From an uncultured Eubacteriales bacterium (GTDB lineage: Bacteria; Bacillota; Clostridia; Oscillospirales; Acutalibacteraceae), in NCBI GenBank assembly GCA_949299505.1, contig CASGAS010000013.1:1-32151 (forward strand): DNA of 32,151 nt, read 5' to 3'. The notes below the pieces were generated by a model. It did not search any database. It was not told the DNA's origin and saw only the letters and a program-made list of their open reading frames with translations. Both the position numbers and the translations under genes were made by a program. Shown piece by piece: positions 16,572-22,565 of this stretch. Position 1 is the stretch's first letter; each line of letters opens with the position of its first letter.

Positions 16572-18896
16572 TCAGTCGCGGTATTCCTCCATGACGAACG
16601 CCTCTAAGACGTCGCCTTCCTTGATGTCGTTGAATTTTTCAAGCCCCACGCCGCATTCGTAGCCCTGCGCGACCTCCTTGACGTCGTCCTTAAAGCGCTT
16701 GAGCGACGCAATGGCGTCCTCGGTAATGACCACGCCGTCGCGGACCACGCGGATCTGCGCGTTGCGGGTAATTTTGCCGTCGAGCACATAGGAACCGGCA
16801 ATCACGCCCGCCGACGAAAGCTTGAAGACGCTGCGCACCTCGGCGCGCCCCAGCTGCACCTCGCGGAACTTCGGCGCAAGCATGCCCTTAATGGCCGCTT
16901 CAATCTCTTCGATGCAGTCGTAAATCACGCGGTACATGCGCATGTCAATGCCGTCGCGTTCGGCAAGCTGCTGCGCCACCGGGTCGGGGCGCACGTTAAA
17001 GCCGACGATAATCGCGTTGGAGGCGTTGGCCAGCATAACGTCGGATTCGCTGACCGCGCCGACGCCGCCGTGAATCACCTTGACGTGCACTTCGTCGTTG
17101 GAAAGCTTTTCCAGGCTCTGCCGCACCGCTTCCACCGAGCCCTGCACGTCCGCCTTGACGATGATGTCAAGCTCCTTAATTCCGCCCTCGTTAATCGAAG
17201 CGAAAAGGTTATCCAGCGTAACCTTGTGGAACTGCTTGAACTCCTCTTCCTTCGCCTCGTGCTTGCGCTGCTCAACAAGCTCGCGCGCAAGCCGTTCGTC
17301 AGAAACGGCGTCAAACACGTCGCCCGCCTGCGGCACGTCCACGAGACCCGTCACCTCGACCGGCACGGAGGGGCCGGCCGTCTGGACCCGCTGCCCGCGG
17401 TCGTTGGTCATGACGCGCACGCGCCCGACCGCCATGCCCGCGACAATGGTGTCGCCCGCCTTGAGCGTGCCGTTCTGCACCAGCAGCGTCGCCACGGGGC
17501 CGCGGCCCTTGTCAAGCCGCGCTTCAATGACCACGCCCTTGCCGGGACGGTTCGGGTTGGCCTTGAGCTCCTTCATCTCGGCGACAAGCAGGATGGATTC
17601 GAGCAGCTTGTCGATGTTCATGCCCGTTTTCGCGGAGACCGGCACGCAAATCACGTCGCCGCCCCACTCCTCGGGAATCAGCTCGTATTCCGTAAGCTGC
17701 TGCATGATTTTTTCCGTCGATGCGCCGGGCTTATCCATTTTGTTGATGGCAACGATAATCCCGACCTCGGCCGCCTTGGCGTGGTTAATCGCCTCCACGG
17801 TCTGCGGCATAATGCCGTCGTCCGCCGCGACTACGAGCACGGCGATGTCCGTCGCCTGCGCGCCGCGCGCACGCATGGCGGTGAACGCCGCGTGGCCCGG
17901 GGTGTCCAAGAACGTAATCTTCTGCCCGTCCACGTCCACGCGGTACGCGCCGATGTGCTGGGTGATGCCGCCGGCCTCGGTTTCGGTGACCGCCGTGTGG
18001 CGTATGGCGTCAAGCAGCGACGTTTTGCCGTGGTCGACGTGGCCCATAACCACCACGACCGGGTCGCGCGGCTGCAGGTCCTCCTCGGCGTCCTCGGTGT
18101 CGTCGATGATGCGCTCCTCAATGGTCACGACGACCTCTTTTTCGACCTTCGCGCCAAGCTCGGACGCGACAATCGCCGCCGTTTCATAGTCAATGACCTC
18201 GTTGACCGTCGCCATCTGCCCTAAGGAGAACAGCTTTTTAATGACCTCCGCCGCCGTCATCTTAAGACGCGCGGCAAGCTCGCCCACCGTAATCTCGTCG
18301 GGAATGGTGACGTGGACCGGCTTTTTCGCACGCTCGGCGGCAATGCGCGCCATGCGCTCCTTTTCAGTCTCGCGCTTGCGCGAACGCATCCCCTGGCGGC
18401 GGTACTGCTGCGATTTCTGTTTAAGCTTCTGCTTGTGCACCGCGTTGTCGCCCCCAAGGCGGTTGTTGCCGGGCGCGATGTTTTCGTAGCGCTCGTTGTA
18501 CTTGTCGAGCTCCACGTTGCCCGCGCGCGTGTCCACGCGCCGGACCTCGCCCTTGGTGCGCGCCTGCATCGGCTTTGCCGGGTCCTTTTCCTTTTTGGCG
18601 GCGGGCGCCTGCTGCGCCGCGGCCGCCTTGCCGGCGGCCGCCGGCTTTTCGGCCGGCGCTTTTTGCGCAGCCGGTTTTTTCGGCGCGGCGGCGCGCTGCT
18701 GGGCAAAATAGCTTTCCAGCGACTCCACCGCCGTCTCCGCCGTCAATACGTCAAACAGTATGTCCAGTTCTTTTTCTTCCAGCGCCGTCTGGGATTTCTT
18801 TTCCCCGGGAAAATATTTCCCGAGAATGTCCGTCAGCCGCTTGGTCGGCACGCCGAAATCCTTGGCGGCCTCATGCACCTTATATTTCTTCGTCAT
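16572..18896 (-). CDS. infB: Translation initiation factor IF-2
   Basis: A 774-residue GTPase that places initiator tRNA on the 30S subunit. The N-terminal IF2N helix region is followed by an Ala/Lys/Pro-rich linker (about residues 70-160). The GTPase domain has G1 GHVDHGKT at 285-292, G3 DTPGHAAF and G4 NKMDKP. Domains II to IV follow, ending with the initiator-tRNA-binding region ([18 protein letters not shown]). The ATG overlaps the ylxQ stop as ATGA, with GGGAGGG upstream. Length is within the normal range for Clostridia. Confidence 0.98.
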   Translation of the reverse strand: MTKKYKVHEAAKDFGVPTKRLTDILGKYFPGEKKSQTALEEKELDILFDVLTAETAVESLESYFAQQRAAAPKKPAAQKAPAEKPAAAGKAAAAQQAPAAKKEKDPAKPMQARTKGEVRRVDTRAGNVELDKYNERYENIAPGNNRLGGDNAVHKQKLKQKSQQYRRQGMRSRKRETEKERMARIAAERAKKPVHVTIPDEITVGELAARLKMTAAEVIKKLFSLGQMATVNEVIDYETAAIVASELGAKVEKEVVVTIEERIIDDTEDAEEDLQPRDPVVVVMGHVDHGKTSLLDAIRHTAVTETEAGGITQHIGAYRVDVDGQKITFLDTPGHAAFTAMRARGAQATDIAVLVVAADDGIMPQTVEAINHAKAAEVGIIVAINKMDKPGASTEKIMQQLTEYELIPEEWGGDVICVPVSAKTGMNIDKLLESILLVAEMKELKANPNRPGKGVVIEARLDKGRGPVATLLVQNGTLKAGDTIVAGMAVGRVRVMTNDRGQRVQTAGPSVPVEVTGLVDVPQAGDVFDAVSDERLARELVEQRKHEAKEEEFKQFHKVTLDNLFASINEGGIKELDIIVKADVQGSVEAVRQSLEKLSNDEVHVKVIHGGVGAVSESDVMLANASNAIIVGFNVRPDPVAQQLAERDGIDMRMYRVIYDCIEEIEAAIKGMLAPKFREVQLGRAEVRSVFKLSSAGVIAGSYVLDGKITRNAQIRVVRDGVVITEDAIASLKRFKDDVKEVAQGYECGVGLEKFNDIKEGDVLEAFVMEEYRD

Positions 18897-19219
18897 CCTG
18901 TCATTCCCTCCCGAACTTGGGTATGTATGCGTTCGGCGAATCCGTCGTCGTCAACGGAAAGCACCGCCACGTTTTTCTTCCCGATAAAATGTCCAAGCGC
19001 CTGCATGGAGGCGGTGGTGCGCACAAGCGCCGTTTCCGGTGAAAACCGGGCGGCGGCGCGCTCCATTTCCGCAAACAGACGGTCGGACGCGTCCGCGGCA
19101 AGCAGCAAAAGGCGCGCCCTTTTCGCCTGCAGAGCGCCGAGCGCGGCGTCGTGCCCCACGCTCAAAAGCCCCGCGCGTCTGGCAAGCCCCAACAGCCCGC
19201 CGAGCTTAGCTTCCGTCAC
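18893..19219 (-). CDS. ylxQ: YlxQ-like L7Ae-family RNA-binding protein
   Basis: This 108-residue protein of the L7Ae/L30e/S12e family, known in Firmicutes as YlxQ or RplGA, probably binds kink-turn RNA. It carries the [15 protein letters not shown]-terminal signature and an [16 protein letters not shown] segment. The GTG start at 19219 is chosen because GGAGGAGG sits nine bases upstream and the resulting 14-bp overlap with ylxR is typical. A longer frame to 19285 runs inside ylxR. It lies between ylxR and infB, the conserved position. Confidence 0.9.
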   Translation of the reverse strand: MTEAKLGGLLGLARRAGLLSVGHDAALGALQAKRARLLLLAADASDRLFAEMERAAARFSPETALVRTTASMQALGHFIGKKNVAVLSVDDDGFAERIHTQVREGMTG

Positions 19220-19475
19220 GCCGCAACGCCTCCTCCAAACGGTCGTACACCTCGTCGGGGACGGCACATCCGAACACGCGCTCAAGCCGCTTTGCCTTTC
19301 TCGCTTTCAAAAGGCACTGTGCGTCCGGGCAGATATACGCGCCGCGCCCCGGCATTTTGCCGGTCGTATCCAGCGCGACCTCCCCGGTTTTTGCGCGCAC
19401 AATCCGCACAAGTTCACGCTTCGGTTTTTGCACGCCGCAGCCTGTGCAAAGCCGCATCGGTATGGTTTTGGCCAT
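19206..19475 (-). CDS. ylxR: YlxR (RNase P modulator RnpM-type) protein
   Basis: An 89-residue basic protein with the YlxR hallmarks MRLCTGCGVQKPKRELVRIV and GRGAYICPDAQCLLKA. The family binds RNA and has been described as a modulator of RNase P (RnpM). ATG 19475 is chosen because GGCGG/AGGGGG lies upstream and the protein then begins at the conserved domain; the longer frame to 19550 overlaps nusA. It lies 37 bp downstream of nusA. Confidence 0.92.
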   Translation of the reverse strand: MAKTIPMRLCTGCGVQKPKRELVRIVRAKTGEVALDTTGKMPGRGAYICPDAQCLLKARKAKRLERVFGCAVPDEVYDRLEEALRRDGS

Positions 19476-19512
19476 TTTCCGCCGACCCCCTTTTGCTTTT
19501 CCGGGTGTTTGC

Positions 19513-20562
19513 TCAGCCCTCGTAGAAGCCGCTTTCGGGCTTGATGTCAATCTTCCAGCCCGTCAGCCGCGCCGCAAGGCGGGCGTTCTGGCCCTTGTTG
19601 CCAATGGCAAGCGAAAGCTGGCTGTCGGGCACGGTAACCTGGCAGGCGCGTGCCTCGGCGTCCACCACCTCTACGCCCAGCACCTTGGCGGGCGCAAGCG
19701 CCGCCGCAACGAAGGCCTGCGGGTCTTCGCTGTACACGACGATGTCGATTTTTTCTCCGCCGAGCTCCTCGACAATCTTATTGACGCGCGCGCCGCGCGG
19801 GCCGATGCACGCGCCGACGGCGTCCACGTTTTCATCCTTGCTGTGCACCGCCATCTTGGTGCGGGCGCCCGCCTCGCGGGAAACGGCCTCAATGGTCACA
19901 GTGCCGTCGTAGATTTCGGGCACCTCCGTCTCAAACAGCCGCTTGACAAGCCCCGGATGCGTCCGGGAAATCATGGCCTTCGGGCCCTTTTCGGTCTCGC
20001 GCACGTCCACGATATAGACCTTGGTAAGCGACCCTTCCGTAAACGTCTCGCCGGGGACCTGCTCGCCCTTGGGCAAAATCGCCTCCGCCTTGCCGATTTC
20101 GAGCGTCACATTGCCCGTTACGGGGTCGATGCGCTGCACCTTCGCCGTAACCAGCTCCTGCTGCCGGGACTGGAACTCCATCAGAACCTGGCCGCGCTCC
20201 GCGTCGCGGATGCCCTGGCGTATAACATGCTTCGCCGTCTGGGCGGCAATGCGGCCGAAATCCTTGGCCTCGAGCGCAATCTGCACCTCGTCGCCCACCG
20301 CCGCGTCCGGCTTATAGGCCTGCGCCTCTTCCACCGTCATTTCACAGTCGGGGTCCTCGACCGTCTCCACAACCTGCTTGTGCAAAAAGACGTTCAGCAC
20401 GTTGTTGGCCGGGTCGATTTCGCAGGAAATGACGTCCTTGCCGTTGTAATCCTTTTTGACCGCGACCAAAATCGCCGCCTGGATTTTCTCGTACAGGTAC
20501 TCGGCCGGAATGCCCTTTTCCTTTTCCAGCGCCTTGACCGCTTCGAAAAACTCCTTGTTCAT
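19513..20562 (-). CDS. nusA: Transcription termination/antitermination protein NusA
   Basis: A 349-residue RNA polymerase-associated factor. The order is an N-terminal polymerase-binding domain (MNKEFFEAVKALEKEKGI), an S1 domain around residues 135-200, and two KH domains containing GACIGPRGARVNKI and LAIGNKGQNARLAARL. The short form without acidic repeats is usual in Firmicutes. It begins three bases after the rimP stop. Confidence 0.97.
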   Translation of the reverse strand: MNKEFFEAVKALEKEKGIPAEYLYEKIQAAILVAVKKDYNGKDVISCEIDPANNVLNVFLHKQVVETVEDPDCEMTVEEAQAYKPDAAVGDEVQIALEAKDFGRIAAQTAKHVIRQGIRDAERGQVLMEFQSRQQELVTAKVQRIDPVTGNVTLEIGKAEAILPKGEQVPGETFTEGSLTKVYIVDVRETEKGPKAMISRTHPGLVKRLFETEVPEIYDGTVTIEAVSREAGARTKMAVHSKDENVDAVGACIGPRGARVNKIVEELGGEKIDIVVYSEDPQAFVAAALAPAKVLGVEVVDAEARACQVTVPDSQLSLAIGNKGQNARLAARLTGWKIDIKPESGFYEG

Positions 20563-20565
20563 CTC

Positions 20566-21042
20566 TTAAAAACCTCCAAAATCATCGAGCTTTATCCACG
20601 ATGCTTCTTTCTTGTCAAACACGCGCGTCGCGCCGTCGTCGCAGGCGACGGTCACGCTGCCGTCGGCATAGTCGAGCAGCTTTCCCTTGTATTCGCGCCG
20701 GCCGTCCTGGGCGCGGATAAAGCGGACCGTAACGTCGGCGCCGAGAAACTGCGCAAAGTGAAAATCGCGCGTCAGCTCCCGCTCGAGCCCGGGCGACTGC
20801 ACCTGTAAGCTGTAGCTGCGGTCGATGGGGTCCGCTTCGTCGAGCGGCGCGTCGAGCGCCTGGCTCATGGCCACGCAGTCGTCAATAGAGACGCCGCCGG
20901 GCTTGTCGATAATAACGCGCAGGTACCATTCCGTCCCCTCCTTAAGAAAGCGCACGTCCCAGAGCACAAGTCCGAGCGCCTTTGCAAGGGGTTCAGCAAT
21001 CTGCCAGACGACAGACGCCGTATTCTGCTTTTTTTCCGCCAT
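20566..21042 (-). CDS. rimP: Ribosome maturation factor RimP
   Basis: A 158-residue protein required for 30S subunit maturation. Family signatures include YLRVIIDKPGGVSIDDC, QALDAPLDEADPI and YSLQVQSPGLERELT, and the C-terminal SH3-like domain is complete. The ATG at 21042 is the only sensible start; the ribosome site there is weak (GGCGGCG), while a perfect AAAGGAG lies about 33 bases upstream in the loop of a hairpin. It is the first gene of the core operon, with a leader of about 108 nt. Confidence 0.93.
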   Translation of the reverse strand: MAEKKQNTASVVWQIAEPLAKALGLVLWDVRFLKEGTEWYLRVIIDKPGGVSIDDCVAMSQALDAPLDEADPIDRSYSLQVQSPGLERELTRDFHFAQFLGADVTVRFIRAQDGRREYKGKLLDYADGSVTVACDDGATRVFDKKEASWIKLDDFGGF

Positions 21043-21064
21043 ACGTTTCGCCGCCCGCGCACGG

Positions 21065-21087
21065 GCAGCGCGGCTCCTTTCCGCTGC
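21065..21087 (-). promoter_or_regulatory. Leader hairpin with AAAGGAG in its loop, upstream of rimP
   Basis: On the minus strand GCAGCGG and CCGC-G-CTGC pair around a loop containing AAAGGAG (plus 21074-21080). No in-frame start codon lies at a normal distance after this Shine-Dalgarno-like sequence, so it may act as a standby site or a binding site for a regulator. This is inference. Confidence 0.45.
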
Positions 21088-21105
21088 AAGGTCCGTACAA
21101 AACGA

Positions 21106-21129
21106 GGAGAGCGGGTCGCCCCACTCTCC
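21106..21129 (-). promoter_or_regulatory. Strong 10-bp leader hairpin with GCGA tetraloop before rimP
   Basis: Minus-strand arms at 21129-21120 and 21115-21106 pair over ten positions (one G-U) around a GNRA-type GCGA tetraloop. It begins about 20 nt after the predicted transcription start. No T-run follows, so it is not an ordinary terminator. Confidence 0.6.
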
Positions 21130-21156
21130 ATTCGCAGCCTGTATTCTTACGCTGGT

Positions 21157-21185
21157 ATCATAGCACAACCCGGCCGAAATTGCAA
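21157..21185 (-). promoter_or_regulatory. Promoter of the rimP-nusA-infB-ribF operon
   Basis: On the minus strand, TTGCAA (plus 21180-21185), a 17-bp spacer ending in TGC, and TATGAT (plus 21157-21162), an extended -10. The predicted start is near 21150. No other promoter was found between here and ribF, so this may also drive the helicase. Confidence 0.8.
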
Positions 21186-21209
21186 GCTTTTTTTGCGCCG
21201 CAGGCGGCT

Positions 21210-21398
21210 TTACAGGTCGTCCGCGTCCTGCACGGGGTTTTCCGTGCGGTCCTTGGGCGTGCCGGTATAGCTGCCGAGCACGTCGGCGCGCGCCGAATCC
21301 GGCTCGACGCCGTTCCAGACGCCGGCGATTTCCGCCGAGACCTCCCGGATTTTGGAGACGGCCTTTTGCGACGGTTTTTTGCGTTCGTTTTTCGCCAT
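21210..21398 (-). CDS. 62-aa conserved-looking small protein, function unknown
   Basis: A short soluble protein starting MAKNERKKPS, with a Lys-rich beginning, a helical middle (KAVSKIREVSAEIAGVW) and the ending SYTGTPKD...PVQDADDL. The ATG at 21398 follows AAAGGAAG at eight bases. The longer open frame to 21611 continues into repeat sequence and is rejected. The acidic ending and the GSYTGTP motif look like a real small family of Clostridia, but I cannot name it. It is monocistronic, just upstream of the rimP promoter. Confidence 0.65.
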   Translation of the reverse strand: MAKNERKKPSQKAVSKIREVSAEIAGVWNGVEPDSARADVLGSYTGTPKDRTENPVQDADDL

Positions 21399-21417
21399 AT
21401 CTGCGCTTCCTTTCCAG

Positions 21418-21439
21418 AAAAAATGCGGGCCTGCGCCCG
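21418..21439 (-). terminator. Short hairpin plus T-run in front of the 62-aa gene
   Basis: On the minus strand CGGGC-GCAG-GCCCG (5-bp stem) is followed by C-A and six T residues. It lies just upstream of the small gene's ribosome site and may be a weak terminator or attenuator for that gene. The stem is short. Confidence 0.3.
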
Positions 21440-21471
21440 AAATTAGCATGCGCACAAAAGCCGCCGTCATG

Positions 21472-21515
21472 CAAAAACAAAAGGCCGGGCGCAAAAGCCG
21501 CCCGGCCGTGTGCAT
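21472..21515 (-). terminator. Terminator formed by 33-bp repeat copy 1
   Basis: A 9-bp GC-rich stem (21483-21491 with 21499-21507) is followed on the minus strand by a T-rich run (plus 21472-21482). Bases 21483-21515 are identical to 21790-21822. It is the functional-looking terminator for read-through from mgtC across the repeat element. Confidence 0.75.
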
Positions 21516-21789
21516 TTGTCCAAAAACTTGCCCCCGTTCGCCAATTCGCGCAGCAGCCCTTTGGCAGCATACAAACGCCGTCCCGGGGAACCCCTGGCGA
21601 GGGTTCCCCACCGAAAAACATCCCGGCGGGATGTTTTTCGCCCCTCCTGCGCAATAAACGGCAAAGGAGTTCGCGTCCTGCGGGACGCGACCAAAGGCGC
21701 CGCCTTTGGAATCCGCCGCCTTTTGTAAAAGGCGGGCGAAAACTTTTATGCCGGTTCATCTCCAAAAGGCCTTTTGCGCAATGGGAAAC
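21516..21789. repeat. Multi-hairpin intergenic element (six palindromes in 274 bp)
   Basis: There is no gene here. Hairpins follow almost without gaps: 21585-21609 (9-bp stem), 21612-21640 (13-bp stem), 21671-21690 (8 bp, TGCG loop), 21691-21709 (8 bp), 21716-21735 (near-perfect 20-nt palindrome) and 21763-21776. The block is bounded by two identical 33-bp terminator sequences. It resembles the dispersed palindromic elements seen in Clostridia intergenic regions; this is from general recollection, not a search. A short open frame crosses it but has no ribosome site. Confidence 0.7.
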
Positions 21790-21822
21790 GGCCGGGCGCA
21801 AAAGCCGCCCGGCCGTGTGCAT
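21790..21822 (-). repeat. 33-bp repeat copy 2 (terminator hairpin without T-run)
   Basis: Perfectly identical to 21483-21515, offset by 307 bp. The hairpin lies nine bases after the mgtC stop codon, but on the minus strand it is followed by GTTTCCC rather than a T-run, so termination here should be weak. Confidence 0.85.
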
Positions 21823-21831
21823 GCACTTGAT

Positions 21832-22554
21832 TTAGTCCACGTATACGTCCACCACGTTTTCATCCGCCTGCAAATTGGAGATGATGATTTTGAGCGCGTT
21901 GTCCGTTTTGGGGAAAATCAGCGCCTTGATGGTGGACGTGTCCTTCTTTTTGCGGAACTTGGATTCGTTGTCGTATAAAATTTCCATCGAGTGCACGACC
22001 GTGCCCGTGCGCTTAATGAGGCTCGAAATTTTCGGCACCTGCTCGGCAAGGTCGCGCACCTCAATGTAGAGCGCCTTGCCCGCGCGGCCGCGGACAATGA
22101 CCTTTTTAAGCGAATTGAGCGTCATGTAAATAACAAAGGTCGCGACAATGGCGCCGGTCACGAAGCCCGCGCCGACCGCGATGCCGATGCACGAGACCGC
22201 CCAGAGGCTCGCCGCCGTCGTCAGGCCCTTGACCGAAAAGCCCTCGCGCAAAATGGTGCCCGCGCCCAAAAAGCCGATGCCGCTGACGACCTGCGCCGCC
22301 ATACGGGTGATGTCCACGTTGGCCTCGCCTTCATAGGTGTTCGCCACATACACGGAGGTCAGCATAATCAGCGTCGAGCCGACCGCCACAAGGATGTGCG
22401 TGCGGAAGCCCGCCGGACGGTGGGAGTGTTCGCGTTCAAAGCCGATAATCCCGCTTAAAAGCACGCTCAAGCCCAGCTTCCACGCCGCGTCGAGCACAAA
22501 GCGGAATTCCTCGTGCCCCCACAGCCAGAGCGCGGCCTCTTTGAGCCATTCCAT
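21832..22554 (-). CDS. MgtC/SapB family membrane protein
   Basis: This 240-residue protein has four or five membrane segments in the first 150 residues, containing the family hallmarks SGIIGFEREHSHRPAGFRTH and VVSGIGFLGAGTILREG. A C-terminal cytoplasmic ACT-like domain of about 90 residues follows. MgtC proteins affect growth at low magnesium and membrane energetics; many Firmicutes members have no defined substrate. The ATG has AAGGAGG six bases upstream and lies 11 bp after the P-type-ATPase-like gene, so they form one operon with rlmB. Confidence 0.93.
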   Translation of the reverse strand: MEWLKEAALWLWGHEEFRFVLDAAWKLGLSVLLSGIIGFEREHSHRPAGFRTHILVAVGSTLIMLTSVYVANTYEGEANVDITRMAAQVVSGIGFLGAGTILREGFSVKGLTTAASLWAVSCIGIAVGAGFVTGAIVATFVIYMTLNSLKKVIVRGRAGKALYIEVRDLAEQVPKISSLIKRTGTVVHSMEILYDNESKFRKKKDTSTIKALIFPKTDNALKIIISNLQADENVVDVYVD

Positions 22555-22565
22555 CGCGTTCCTCC

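Noticed and set aside
17070..18224. Two long overlapping plus-strand frames
   Set aside because: Both are antisense to infB and carry no domain signal.
21399..21611. Longer form of the 62-aa protein starting near 21611
   Set aside because: It would be read from the terminator repeat and hairpin element without a ribosome site. The ATG at 21398 has AAAGGAAG at eight bases.
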